A stretch of 33,660 nt of DNA from Actinomycetes bacterium (GCA_023431405.1 JAEYVZ010000038.1:1-33660); one strand, 5' to 3'; shown: positions 1 through 10,248, numbered from the stretch's first letter. Notes: generated by a model from the sequence alone, not told the origin. Program-made: numbers and translations.

Positions 1-738
1 GAGCAGGCCGGAGCCGACGCCGAGGCCGACGCGCACGAGCATCACGTCGTCATGGGCGCCGCCGAAGGTGTACTCGGCGAGTACGGCGGCGTTCGCGTCG
101 TTGGCGACCAGGACCGGCAGCGCGAGCGCGTCGGCGAGCACGCCCTGCAGATCGATCCCGGTCCACCCGAAGTTGGGGGCGGTGAGCACGACGCCTCGGT
201 CATCGACGACACCCGGCGTGCCGACTCCGACCCCCAGTACGGGAGCGTGCGCGTCGGCGACGAGTGCACGCGCGAGCTCGGTGACCGCATCGAGGATGTC
301 GGCGCGGTCGGCGGGGACCGAGACCTCCTGGCGCGCGACGATCTCACCGTCGAGGGTCAGCACGGCACCGCGCAGATGACCCGGGCCCGACAGGTCGAGC
401 CCGACGATGCGGTGGCCGGCTCGATCGAGGTCGACGAGGATCGCGGGCTTTCCCGGGCCCGAGGCCTCGCGGACGCCCTGCTCCACGACATACCCGTCGG
501 CGATGAGCTCCGCGACGAGATCCGAGATGGTGACGCGGGTGAGCCCCGTCTCCCGCGCGAGATCGGCGCGGCTGCGGGCGCCGTGGTGGAAGAGCGTCTG
601 GAGCACGAGGGAGCGGTTGTGCGCCCGCGCGTGCTCGGGCAGCACCTTGGCGGCGTGCCGGAGCGTGCGGGCGGCGCCGAATGCGCGGGTGGCGGCGGCG
701 GACTCGGGGGCGGTGATGCTCGCCTCGGTGCGGGACAT
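1..738 (-). CDS. ROK-family transcriptional regulator (partial, 3' end outside window)
   Basis: The minus strand is open from an ATG at 738 to the window edge, giving 246 residues of a ROK (NagC/XylR-type) protein. The first 80 or so residues form a winged-helix DNA-binding region, with a recognition-helix-like stretch RADLARETGLTRVTISDLV. The ROK sugar-kinase-like fold follows: GLDLSGPGHLRGAVLTLDG, then GVGVGTPGVVD, then VANDANAAVLAEYTFGGAHD, a typical ROK motif. Such proteins are sugar-responsive repressors in the cytoplasm. The N-terminal HTH makes a regulator more likely than a glucokinase. There is no Shine-Dalgarno before the ATG. An imperfect 19-bp palindrome begins 5 nt upstream, so the gene is probably leaderless and autoregulated. 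The C-terminus and the probable target genes lie beyond position 1, so the ligand cannot be inferred. Confidence 0.88.
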   Translation of the reverse strand, partial: MSRTEASITAPESAAATRAFGAARTLRHAAKVLPEHARAHNRSLVLQTLFHHGARSRADLARETGLTRVTISDLVAELIADGYVVEQGVREASGPGKPAILVDLDRAGHRIVGLDLSGPGHLRGAVLTLDGEIVARQEVSVPADRADILDAVTELARALVADAHAPVLGVGVGTPGVVDDRGVVLTAPNFGWTGIDLQGVLADALALPVLVANDANAAVLAEYTFGGAHDDVMLVRVGLGVGSGLL

Positions 739-742
739 GTTT

Positions 743-761
743 GTTAGTAGAGCTTACGAAC
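743..761. promoter_or_regulatory. Operator-like inverted repeat before the ROK gene
   Basis: The sequence GTTAGTAGAGCTTACGAAC is an imperfect palindrome of the form GTTnGTA-N5-TACnAAC, with 6 of 7 arm positions matching. It ends 5 nt before the ROK start codon and covers where a -10 element for a leaderless transcript would sit. That position suits autorepression by the ROK protein. The assignment is inferred from position and symmetry only. Confidence 0.5.
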
Positions 762-935
762 CCCTCCAATGCAAGAGTCGGATCCCGATTCGGAAGGACC
801 ATTTACAAAACCGTTACATTCGGGGGCGGAATGCCACATCACGGTGCCGCAACGACCGGGCGCCGCCCGGCACCCTGTCAGGAGCGTCACGTAGCATCGA
901 AGTGCGCTGCGGCGCAGAATCGCTGTGGGGGTGCC

Positions 936-2378
936 ATGACCGAGATCACGTCGTCCGACGTCCACTCGCCGGAGAGCGCACATTCGCCGATCGCCCCGCA
1001 CGATCCGACGCCGACCCTCCAGTGGGCGCCCGCTCCCCCGCCGGTCCGCCGCAAGCGCTGGGGTCTGCGCGTCGGCATCCCTGCCGCCGTCGTGACCGTC
1101 GGCGCGGTGGCAGCCTCGCTCGTCCTCATCGCCCCCGGCACGGCCGTCGCCGGCGTCCCGGTGGGATTCCTCACCGAGGGGGCCGCGCGCGACGCGATCG
1201 CGCAGCGCGTCTCGACGATCGTCGTGCGCCTCGGCGAAGACGGCCCCACCCTCACCGGTGCCGACCTGGGCGCCGGCATCGATGCCGCCTCTCTCGCCGG
1301 TCAGGCCTACCACGACCGCCCCCTCTGGAATGTGTCGCAGTGGTTCGGCGAGAGCGCAGAGGCCGAGGTCACCATTGACGCCGGGGCGGCCACCGAGGCG
1401 ATGGCCGCCGCGGCACCCGACCTGTTCACCGCGCCGACAGCCGCCACCGTGAGCTTCGACGGCTCCCGGTACGTCGCGGAAGCCGCCGCGGAGGGCGAGG
1501 GCATCGACGTCGAATCCGTGCGCGCCGCCATCCAGGACGCCCTGGCGGAGGGCCGCGGCGACGTCACCGTCGACCCCGTTCTCGTGCCCGTGACACCGCA
1601 GACCACCACGGCCGAGGCTGAGGACGCCGCCGATCGCCTCAACGGCGTGCTCGACACGATCGGCTTCTACGTCGGCGACGAGCGCACCGTGCCCGTCGAC
1701 GCCGAGACCGCGGCATCGTGGATCACGGTCGGCACCGACGACGCCGGACAGTTCGTGGTCACCGCCGACGCCGACGGCATCCAGTCGGCACTCGACGACC
1801 TGGCGGGCAGCATCGATCAGGAGCCCGTCGACGCCACCGTCGTCACCAACAGCGCCGGCGATGTGCTGAGCACCATCGTGGAAGGCCAAGACGGCCGGGT
1901 GCTGGGCGAGACGGCCGGCCTCGGCGACGCTTTCGCGGCGCAGCTCGCCACCGGCGACGCCGCCTTCGCTCTCCCCGTCGACGTGACGCCCCACAAGACG
2001 ACCGAGCTCGCCCGCCTCCTCGAGGTCGACATCAGCCAGCAGCGCCTCTACCTCAAGGAGAACGGAAAAACCGTCGACACGTGGCTCATCTCCAGCGGCC
2101 GCCACGGCGCCGAAACCCACACGGGGCACTACTCGATCGGCTGGAAGACGTCGTCGCAGACGATGCGGGGCACGTCGCGCGACACCGGAACCGCATACGA
2201 ACAGCCCGATGTGCCATGGGTCATGTACTTCAACGGCGATCAGGCCTTCCACGGCGCGTACTGGCACAACAACTTCGGCAACCGCATGAGCGCAGGCTGC
2301 GTCAACATGCCCCCTGCGAAGGCGAAGCGCATCTACGACTGGGCACCCGCCGGCGCAGACGTGTGGATCCACGGCTGA
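936..2378 (+). CDS. L,D-transpeptidase (YkuD domain) with peptidoglycan-binding region
   Basis: This is a 480-residue membrane-anchored protein that probably forms 3-3 cross-links in peptidoglycan outside the cytoplasmic membrane. Residues 1-40 are a cytoplasmic Pro-rich tail ending in RRKRW. One transmembrane helix follows at about 43-68. The region from about 70 to 355 resembles the PG_binding_4-type domains found ahead of actinobacterial YkuD domains. The YkuD catalytic domain occupies about 360-480, with His439 in FHGAYWHNNFGN and the nucleophile Cys455 in MSAGCVNM. The usual SHGC motif reads SAGC here. I chose the ATG at 936 because the open frame upstream of it (from 741) is low-complexity and lacks the expected tail-TM arrangement, and a G-rich stretch precedes 936. 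A TAGCAT at 892-897 is a possible -10. The gene diverges from the ROK gene. Confidence 0.9.
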   Translation: MTEITSSDVHSPESAHSPIAPHDPTPTLQWAPAPPPVRRKRWGLRVGIPAAVVTVGAVAASLVLIAPGTAVAGVPVGFLTEGAARDAIAQRVSTIVVRLGEDGPTLTGADLGAGIDAASLAGQAYHDRPLWNVSQWFGESAEAEVTIDAGAATEAMAAAAPDLFTAPTAATVSFDGSRYVAEAAAEGEGIDVESVRAAIQDALAEGRGDVTVDPVLVPVTPQTTTAEAEDAADRLNGVLDTIGFYVGDERTVPVDAETAASWITVGTDDAGQFVVTADADGIQSALDDLAGSIDQEPVDATVVTNSAGDVLSTIVEGQDGRVLGETAGLGDAFAAQLATGDAAFALPVDVTPHKTTELARLLEVDISQQRLYLKENGKTVDTWLISSGRHGAETHTGHYSIGWKTSSQTMRGTSRDTGTAYEQPDVPWVMYFNGDQAFHGAYWHNNFGNRMSAGCVNMPPAKAKRIYDWAPAGADVWIHG

Positions 2379-2466
2379 ACGTTCCCGCCGCTCACGGCTC
2401 CGCCGGCCGGCGCCCGGGGATCCGAAGACCGAGCAGGCGGATCCGGTAGGCCGACCGCGGGATGGA

Positions 2467-2472
2467 TAGGGT
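2467..2472 (+). promoter_or_regulatory. -10 element (TAGGGT) for the acetyl xylan esterase gene
   Basis: TAGGGT ends 7 nt before the GTG at 2480, placing the transcription start at or next to the start codon. This leaderless spacing recurs across the window and is the main reason for choosing GTG 2480 over the in-frame ATG at 2462, which lies upstream of the box. Confidence 0.5.
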
Positions 2473-2479
2473 GTCTCCC

Positions 2480-3463
2480 GTGCCCCGCTTCGATATGAGC
2501 CTTCCCGAGCTACGCGAGTACCGGCCGGAGGTGCCCGAGCCCGCCGACTTCGACGAGTTCTGGGCCCGCACCCTCGCCTCCGCGCGAGCGGCGGCGTCGC
2601 CGGTCGTCGCGACGCCGCACCCGACGCCGTTCACGACGCTCGACGTGTTCGACGTGACCTTCTCGGGCTACGCGGGCGATCCCGTGAAGGCCTGGCTGAC
2701 GCTGCCGCGCGCGGCCGAGGGCCCCCTGCCCGCGGTGGTCGAGTTCCTCGGGTACAACGGCGGACGCGGTCTGCCGGTGGACCGTCTCGGCTGGGCGAGC
2801 GCCGGTTACGCCCACCTGGTCATGGACACGCGCGGCCAGGGCTCTGGCTGGGGTTCCGGGGGCGCCACCGCCGACCCGCACGGCTCCGGGCCCGCCGGAC
2901 CCGGCTTCATGACCCGAGGCATCGACGACCCGGCCGACTACTACTACCGGCGCGTGTTCACGGATGCCGTCCTGGCCGTCGACGCCGTCCGCTCCCTCCC
3001 CCAGGTCGACCCTGCCCGCGTGAGCGTGACGGGCACCAGCCAGGGGGGCGGTATCGCCCTCGCCGCGGCGGGACTGGTCGACGGACTGACCGCGGTCATG
3101 CCCGACGTGCCCTTCCTGTGTCATTTCGAACGGGCGGTCGGCCTCACCGACGCCTACCCGTACCAAGAGGTCGTGGCGTACCTGGCGGTGCATCGCGGCG
3201 CCGAGGAGCGCGTGTTCCGCACCCTGTCGTACTTCGACGGCGTCACGTTCGCGCGACGGGCGACTGCTCCCGCCCTGTTCTCTGTCGCACTCCACGACCT
3301 CACGTGCCCGCCGTCGACGGTGTTCGCGGCCTTCAACCAGTACGGTGCGCAAGACCGCAGCATCGAGGTCTATGCGCACAACGACCACGAGGGCGGCCAG
3401 TCGTTCCAGTGGCTCGCCCAGACCGCGTTCCTGCGGGAGCGTCTGACCCAGCACGGCGCCTGA
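2480..3463 (+). CDS. Acetyl xylan esterase / cephalosporin-C deacetylase family hydrolase
   Basis: This 327-residue alpha/beta hydrolase belongs to the AXE1/CAH family (carbohydrate esterase 7 type), which removes acetyl groups from xylo-oligosaccharides or cephalosporin C, usually in the cytoplasm. The N-terminus MSLPELREYRPEVPEPADFD and the segment FDEFWARTL are typical. The nucleophile elbow is GTS187QGG, with the rest of the triad at Asp273 (LHDLTCPPST) and His303 (NDHEGGQ). Spacing and total length match the family. There is no signal peptide. The start is taken as GTG 2480, six codons after an in-frame ATG, because a TAGGGT box ends 7 nt before it. The gene stands alone, converges on icd and shares a terminator with it. 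A role in sugar deacetylation would fit the glycosidases further along, but they are not adjacent and the link is inference. Confidence 0.9.
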   Translation: MPRFDMSLPELREYRPEVPEPADFDEFWARTLASARAAASPVVATPHPTPFTTLDVFDVTFSGYAGDPVKAWLTLPRAAEGPLPAVVEFLGYNGGRGLPVDRLGWASAGYAHLVMDTRGQGSGWGSGGATADPHGSGPAGPGFMTRGIDDPADYYYRRVFTDAVLAVDAVRSLPQVDPARVSVTGTSQGGGIALAAAGLVDGLTAVMPDVPFLCHFERAVGLTDAYPYQEVVAYLAVHRGAEERVFRTLSYFDGVTFARRATAPALFSVALHDLTCPPSTVFAAFNQYGAQDRSIEVYAHNDHEGGQSFQWLAQTAFLRERLTQHGA

Positions 3464-3513
3464 GCATAGGGACTCGCTCGCGCCCGGCATCCGCCCGGCA
3501 TCCGTCCGACGAG

Positions 3514-3550
3514 GAAAGGCGCGGCCCCCGATACGGGAGCCGCGCCTTTC
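3514..3550. terminator. Bidirectional intrinsic-type terminator between the esterase gene and icd
   Basis: A perfect 12-bp inverted repeat pairs 3514-3525 (GAAAGGCGCGGC) with 3539-3550, enclosing a 13-nt loop. The hairpin is flanked by short A and T runs on opposite sides, so it can end transcripts from both convergent genes. Confidence 0.8.
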
Positions 3551-3563
3551 GCGTCGGTCGAAC

Positions 3564-5777
<2,214 letters not shown>

Positions 5778-5816
5778 GTCTGGTGTCTCCTGGTGAGCGT
5801 CGTGGAATCGGCTCTC

Positions 5817-5822
5817 AGCCTA
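5817..5822 (-). promoter_or_regulatory. -10 element of the icd promoter
   Basis: Read on the minus strand the hexamer is TAGGCT, about 40 nt before the GTG start. There is no good -35 hexamer. The -35 position is covered by the 26-bp palindrome, which suggests factor-dependent control. Confidence 0.45.
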
Positions 5823-5834
5823 TCGCACCGCGCG

Positions 5835-5860
5835 AAGATATCTCGATGTCGAGATATCTT
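5835..5860. promoter_or_regulatory. 26-bp palindrome at the icd promoter (putative TCA-cycle operator)
   Basis: The arms AAGATATCTCGA (5835-5846) and TCGAGATATCTT (5849-5860) are perfect 12-bp inverted repeats around a TG centre. The inner 14 bp, TCTCGATGTCGAGA (5841-5854), recur exactly upstream of sucC. The site overlaps the icd -35 region, 57 nt before the start codon. The bound protein is unknown; a MarR-family regulator such as the TamR type reported for streptomycete TCA genes is one candidate, by inference only. Confidence 0.65.
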
Positions 5861-5916
5861 GCTGTTCCGATGACGGCGATCGGAAACTCGCCGTGCGTGC
5901 TGAGCGGATCGCCCGG

Positions 5917-5922
5917 TAGCCT
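5917..5922 (+). promoter_or_regulatory. -10 element (TAGCCT) of the GNAT gene
   Basis: TAGCCT ends 6 nt before the ATG at 5929 and there is no purine-rich Shine-Dalgarno in between at a usable distance. This indicates a leaderless transcript. Confidence 0.5.
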
Positions 5923-5928
5923 GGGGCC

Positions 5929-6381
5929 ATGACCGAGCTTCGACTGGTGGAACTGTCGGCTGCGACGATCGTCGCGGTCAATGCCATGTCCCTCAAGCCC
6001 GGACAGGAGCAGTTCCTCGCCCCGACGAGCTACGCGGTCGCCGCCGCGGTGATCAACCCCGCCACCGCCTGGCAGCGGGTCGTGCTCGACGAGAACGAGG
6101 TGGTCGGTTTCGTGAGTGCGAACTTCGACCCGGAGGCTCCTCAGGAGCACTTCCGCTCCGTCCTGTGGCGCATCAACGTCGACGCCGACGACCAGGGCCG
6201 GGGCGTCGGCCGGTTCGCCGTCGAAGAGCTTCTCGATGAGGCGCGTCGCCGCGGCATGGACCACGTCAACGTCATCTACGAAGCGGGTGAAGGCGGGCCC
6301 GAGGCCTTCTTCCGCCGCGTCGGCTTCACCCCCGTGGGCGAGACCGAGTTCGGCGAGGTCGTCGCCGAAGTCCGCCTCTGA
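5929..6381 (+). CDS. GNAT-family N-acetyltransferase
   Basis: This 150-residue cytoplasmic protein has the GNAT fold that transfers an acetyl group from acetyl-CoA to an amine. Acetyl-CoA-binding motif A is visible as INVDADDQGRGVGRFAVEEL (about residues 83-102), where QGRGVG is the pyrophosphate-binding loop. The C-terminal motif is AFFRRVGFTPVGETEFGE, typical of the beta6-beta7 region. The N-terminal part (SLKPGQEQFLAPTSYAVAAA) resembles spermidine/diamine acetyltransferase-like members, where such a segment contacts the substrate, but the substrate cannot be assigned. The ATG at 5929 follows a TAGCCT box by 6 nt, supporting a leaderless start. The gene diverges from icd and is followed by the HELLH gene on the same strand. 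Confidence 0.9.
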   Translation: MTELRLVELSAATIVAVNAMSLKPGQEQFLAPTSYAVAAAVINPATAWQRVVLDENEVVGFVSANFDPEAPQEHFRSVLWRINVDADDQGRGVGRFAVEELLDEARRRGMDHVNVIYEAGEGGPEAFFRRVGFTPVGETEFGEVVAEVRL

Positions 6382-6472
6382 CCCTCATGCTCTCCTCCCG
6401 CCCCTCCGGCACGGACCGGTGGCGGGGCCTCGAATCTCCCTCCCCCGCCGAGGTCTCGCCGCCCTCCTGCCG

Positions 6473-6478
6473 CATGCT
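6473..6478 (+). promoter_or_regulatory. -10 element (CATGCT) of the HELLH gene
   Basis: CATGCT ends 6 nt before the GTG at 6485. The same hexamer at nearly the same spacing precedes the GH2 gene at 25198. It supports a separate leaderless promoter and fixes the start of the HELLH protein. Confidence 0.4.
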
Positions 6479-6484
6479 CCGGCC

Positions 6485-7195
6485 GTGACCGACGGATCTC
6501 CCCGGGAGACGCCTCGACCGAGCGCCGCCGCCCGGCGCGTGAGCCGGGTCGCACTGGCGGTGAGCGTCGTGCTCGGCATCGCGTTCGTCGGGACGTTCTT
6601 CGTCGATTCGCTGCCGCGACCGGTGCGGGTGTGGATCGCCGAGACGGTGCCGGGCGGCCACCAGCTCGTGGGCATCCCACCCGATCCGGAAGCCGAGATA
6701 GAGCTGCTGGTGGATCGGATGATGCTCACCGACGAGGGGCGGCGCGTGTTCCTGCTCGCCCAGCCGCTCGTCGTCGACGACCTGGGCGAGCTGTGCGGCG
6801 AGGTCCCGGATGCCGGGGAGCTGGTGACCCTCGGCTGCTATCACGGCATCGACCGCATCTACGTGCTGCGCGGCGGCGGTCCCTACGGTGACGCGGTGAC
6901 GGTCACGACGGCGGCACACGAGCTGCTGCACGCGGTGTACGCGCGCATGCCGGTTGCCGAGCGGCAGCGGATCGCACCGCTGCTGGCGGCCGAAGTCGCC
7001 CGCATCCCTGCCGACGATCCCGTGCTCGCGCAGATCGACGCCTCAGTCGGTTCCGATGAGGCCAACCGCACGAACGAGCAGTTCGCCTACTTGGGGTCGC
7101 AGGTGGTGTTGTCCGGCGGATTCTCGCCCGAGCTGGAGGCCCTCTACGCCCGATGGTTCGCCGACCGCGACGCCCTCGCACGCGCAGCCCCCTGA
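6485..7195 (+). CDS. Membrane-anchored putative zinc metallopeptidase-like protein (HELLH)
   Basis: This 236-residue protein is not one I recognise by name. Residues 1-21 are basic and cytoplasmic, and one transmembrane helix spans about 22-42, so the remainder is probably extracytoplasmic. A zinc-protease-type motif HELLH lies at residues 145-149 (TTAAHELLHAVYARM). Glu198 in RTNEQFAYLG, about 50 residues later, could be the third zinc ligand as in gluzincins. Cys104 and Cys118 might form a disulfide. I chose GTG 6485 because it gives a clean positive-inside membrane anchor and lies 6 nt after a CATGCT box; the open frame extends further upstream but overlaps the GNAT gene. Protease activity is inferred from the motif alone. 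The function could equally be a non-catalytic relative. Confidence 0.75.
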   Translation: MTDGSPRETPRPSAAARRVSRVALAVSVVLGIAFVGTFFVDSLPRPVRVWIAETVPGGHQLVGIPPDPEAEIELLVDRMMLTDEGRRVFLLAQPLVVDDLGELCGEVPDAGELVTLGCYHGIDRIYVLRGGGPYGDAVTVTTAAHELLHAVYARMPVAERQRIAPLLAAEVARIPADDPVLAQIDASVGSDEANRTNEQFAYLGSQVVLSGGFSPELEALYARWFADRDALARAAP

Positions 7196-7246
7196 CACCG
7201 AGGCGGGCCGCTCCGAACCGTGCGTCCGCTCAGCCCCGAACGAGGA

Positions 7247-8305
7247 TCATCTCAGCGCTGCGAGCGCGCGCTCCGCAAGCTCCGTCAGGAACTCCTGGCC
7301 GCCGCCCGTGACGCCGACGACGTTGACACCGTCTGTCGCGAACAGCTCGTCGACGGGATATCTCGCCGCCTCGGCGAAGAACCGCGCGGACTCGGCACCC
7401 TCGACGGAGACGTCTTCACCCTCGAAGGCGGCGATCTCGCCCCACTCCCAGTGGCCGCCGTTCGAGACGACGATCCTCGGCACGTAGTGCTCACCGTCGG
7501 GAGAGACGCGTCCCTCTCCTGTCTCCCACTGGCAGATGATCGATGCGCCCGCGAGTCGCAGCACGGCCATCTCGGGCTGTTCGTTGTCCTCCAGGGATCC
7601 CGCGTCGTAGTCGTCGCCGATGAGCTCTTCGAGCCGCACCTTCCCGCTGAGGTCGTCGCACGTCGAGATGGTCCCCCAGCCCTCGTTCGTCACGGCCTGC
7701 GCACCCAGCGGCTGCGGGAGACCCGAGGATGCCGCGTCGAGCACCCGCTCGAGGAAATCGACGGGCGGCTCGGTGAGCAGGTGCCCTGCACGGGCCATGA
7801 GCCACACATCGCCTTCGGTGCGCACAAGGCGGCACGAGGTCGTGCCATACGACGGATCGCACCGCGCCTGCGCGTAGTCCTCGGTGAACGCGGCGGGAAT
7901 GCTGTCGGCAGGCGCCACCGTGACTCCCATCGACTGGATCTCCTTCTCGCTCGACGCGTCGCCGAACCACGAGCATTCGAGGCCGCCGATCGTGTTCAGC
8001 GGAGTGACGGCGGGTGCCGGACCGCTGACGCCGGCGAGGTCCCTCTGCTCCTCTGACGTGAGCCAGCCCTCGCCCAGGAAGTCGTCGAGCTGCCCCGACG
8101 TGAGCACCTGCGTGCAGTCACCCCCGTACGGCAGCGTCGGGCTGAGCACGGGCGCCGTGACCGTCTCGGTCGGCGTCGGGCCGGGGGTCGCAGTGGCAAT
8201 CGGCGGCGGTGTCGGCCTGGCATCGTTCGTCGCGGCGCACGCCGTGCCGAGGAGCGCGATGGCGGCGAGCGACGCAACGGCGAAAGCGCGGGGGAACCGA
8301 GGCAT
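7247..8305 (-). CDS. Secreted lipoprotein of unknown function with two related halves
   Basis: This 352-residue protein begins with a lipoprotein signal peptide (RFPRAFAVASLAAIALLGTAC), with Cys23 as the predicted lipidated residue. A Thr/Pro-rich linker follows at about 28-55. The mature part looks like two related modules. Each starts with a Cys-containing segment (GGDCTQVLTSGQLDDFLG; ISTCDDLSGKVRLEELIG) and each has a later Cys-aromatic motif (GGLECSWFGD; ASIICQWETG). This is reminiscent of DUF3558-type actinobacterial lipoproteins, but I cannot confirm the family. It is probably anchored on the outer face of the membrane. The gene is monocistronic, convergent with the HELLH gene and downstream of the ABC exporter operon. 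A terminator at 8386-8416 makes it an independent unit. Confidence 0.85.
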   Translation of the reverse strand: MPRFPRAFAVASLAAIALLGTACAATNDARPTPPPIATATPGPTPTETVTAPVLSPTLPYGGDCTQVLTSGQLDDFLGEGWLTSEEQRDLAGVSGPAPAVTPLNTIGGLECSWFGDASSEKEIQSMGVTVAPADSIPAAFTEDYAQARCDPSYGTTSCRLVRTEGDVWLMARAGHLLTEPPVDFLERVLDAASSGLPQPLGAQAVTNEGWGTISTCDDLSGKVRLEELIGDDYDAGSLEDNEQPEMAVLRLAGASIICQWETGEGRVSPDGEHYVPRIVVSNGGHWEWGEIAAFEGEDVSVEGAESARFFAEAARYPVDELFATDGVNVVGVTGGGQEFLTELAERALAALR

Positions 8306-8385
8306 GCCCCGATGCTCGCACGTCGCTACGTCGGCCGTACAGAGCGCCGCACACAGGGGGCGGTTTCCGTTCCCACGCACGAGAA

Positions 8386-8416
8386 GGCCCCGGGGCGACG
8401 ATGACGTCCCGGGGCC
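8386..8416. terminator. Terminator hairpin after the ABC exporter operon
   Basis: A perfect 9-bp stem pairs GGCCCCGGG at 8386-8394 with CCCGGGGCC at 8408-8416 around a 13-nt loop. It lies just after the minus-strand stop of the exporter and is followed on that strand by a short pyrimidine stretch (TTCTCGT). Confidence 0.65.
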
Positions 8417-8433
8417 CCCGCGGTGTCCGCGGA

Positions 8434-10248
8434 TCAGACGAGCGACTCCCGCCACGCGGCGTGGAGCTGCGCGAACTTGCCGGTGCCCGAGATGAGGGTC
8501 TCGGGGGTGTCGTCCTCGATGATGCGGCCGTGCTCCATCACCAGCACGCGGTCGGCGATCGCGACCGTCGACAGGCGGTGGGCGATGATGATGGCGGTGC
8601 GGTCGGCGAGCAGGGTCTGCAGCGCGTCCTGGATCTGCCGCTCCGAGGGGATGTCGAGCGAGGCGGTCGCCTCGTCGAGGATCAGCACGGCCGGGTCGGC
8701 GAGGAATGCCCGCGCGAACGAGATCAGCTGTCGCTGCCCCGCCGAGACGCGACCCCCGCGCTTGTTGACATCGGTGGCGTACCCGTCGGGCAGGCGCTCG
8801 ATGAACTCGTGCGCACCGACCGCGCGCGCGGCCGCCTGGATCTCGTCGAGCGTGGCATCCGGCTTGCCCAGCGCGATGTTGTCGGCGACGGTCCCGCTGA
8901 ACAGGTACGCCTCCTGCGTGACCATCACGATCGCGCGTCGGAGGTCTTTCGGATGCAGCAGCCGCAGGTCGACGTCGTCGAGCTTCACGGCGCCCCGGGA
9001 GGGGTCGTAGAACCGGGAGACGAGCTTGGCGAGCGTCGACTTGCCCGCCCCGGTCGTGCCCACCAGCGCGACGGTCTGCCCCGCGGGGATGTCGAGCGAG
9101 AAATGCGGCAGGATGATGCGGTCGTCGGAGTAGCCGAAGGTGACCTCGTCGAACTCGATGTGACCGCGGGCCGTCCACAGGTCGACCGGGTTCACGGGAT
9201 CGGGCACCGTCGGCTCTTCCTCCAGCACGCCCGACACCTTCTCGAGGGCGGCGGTGGCCGACTGGTACGAGTTCAAGAAGAACGCGATCTCCTGCAGGGG
9301 CGAGAAGAAGTTCCGCACGTAGAGCACAGCGGCCAGCAGGGTTCCGATCTCGTAGACGCCCGGCTCGATGCGGATGCCGCCCCACAGCAGCACCAGCGCG
9401 ACCGACACGGCGGCCACCGCCATCATGCCCGGCTCGAAGACGCCGAACAGCTTGATGGAGCGGAGGTTGACGTCGCGATACTGGCTCGACAGGTCGCCGA
9501 ACTCGTCGTCGTTGCGACGCTCCTTGCGGAAGGCCTTGACCGCCCGGATGCCGGTCATCGTCTCGACGAACTTCACGATCACCTTGGCGCTCACGACCCG
9601 CGACTCGCGGTACACGCGCTGCGAGCTGAGGTAGAACCACCGCATGATGAACCACAGCGGGATGCCCATGACGAGCAGGATGACACCCGACTGCCAGTCG
9701 AGCAGCAGCAGCGCGACGAGGGTGAATCCGCCGTACAGCACGCCGGAGACGAGTTCGTTGAGGCCGCCGTCGAGCAGCTCGCGGATCGAGTCGAGGTCGC
9801 TGGTCTGCCGCGAGATGATGCGGCCCGACGTGTACGACTCGTGGAACTCGAGGCTCAGCCGCTGCGTGTGCAGGAAGATGCGCTTGCGCAGGTCGAGCAT
9901 GACCGCCTGCGTGAGGCGGGCGGCGACCACGGCGTACCAGCCGATGAGCGCCGCTCCCCCGATGCCCGCGGCCAGGTACACGCCGACGACCATGAAGGTC
10001 GGCATCCAGTCGCCCTGCTGCAGCACCTTGGGCAGCGCGGTGTTGATGCCGTACGCGATGAGCGCAGGCCCCGCGACCCGCAGCGCCGTCGAGACGACCA
10101 GCACGGCCGCCGCCAGGATGAGCTGCCGGCGCAGAGGCCGCACGAGCGAGCCGAGCAGTCTCAGCGACCGCTGGCGGATGGCGCGCGACTCCTCGCGCGT
10201 GTAGTCGGAGCGGTCTTCGCCGCTCGTTCCGGTGACCGTGGTGCTCAC
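8434..10248 (-). CDS. ABC exporter half-transporter, subunit with intact Walker B glutamate
   Basis: This 604-residue fusion of a six-helix type I exporter membrane domain (about 30-330) and a C-terminal ATPase domain (about 365-595) probably exports a drug, lipid or peptide across the cytoplasmic membrane. Walker A is GTTGAGKST, Walker B with the catalytic glutamate is AVLILDEATASLD, and the switch histidine is in IIIAHRLST. The signature motif is non-canonical, VSAGQ instead of LSGGQ. Its partner upstream has the opposite pattern, so the two should form a heterodimer with one consensus and one degenerate ATP site. The gene starts at a GTG overlapping the partner's stop codon (GTGA at 10245-10248), showing translational coupling. 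The transported substrate cannot be told from sequence. Confidence 0.93.
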   Translation of the reverse strand: MSTTVTGTSGEDRSDYTREESRAIRQRSLRLLGSLVRPLRRQLILAAAVLVVSTALRVAGPALIAYGINTALPKVLQQGDWMPTFMVVGVYLAAGIGGAALIGWYAVVAARLTQAVMLDLRKRIFLHTQRLSLEFHESYTSGRIISRQTSDLDSIRELLDGGLNELVSGVLYGGFTLVALLLLDWQSGVILLVMGIPLWFIMRWFYLSSQRVYRESRVVSAKVIVKFVETMTGIRAVKAFRKERRNDDEFGDLSSQYRDVNLRSIKLFGVFEPGMMAVAAVSVALVLLWGGIRIEPGVYEIGTLLAAVLYVRNFFSPLQEIAFFLNSYQSATAALEKVSGVLEEEPTVPDPVNPVDLWTARGHIEFDEVTFGYSDDRIILPHFSLDIPAGQTVALVGTTGAGKSTLAKLVSRFYDPSRGAVKLDDVDLRLLHPKDLRRAIVMVTQEAYLFSGTVADNIALGKPDATLDEIQAAARAVGAHEFIERLPDGYATDVNKRGGRVSAGQRQLISFARAFLADPAVLILDEATASLDIPSERQIQDALQTLLADRTAIIIAHRLSTVAIADRVLVMEHGRIIEDDTPETLISGTGKFAQLHAAWRESLV

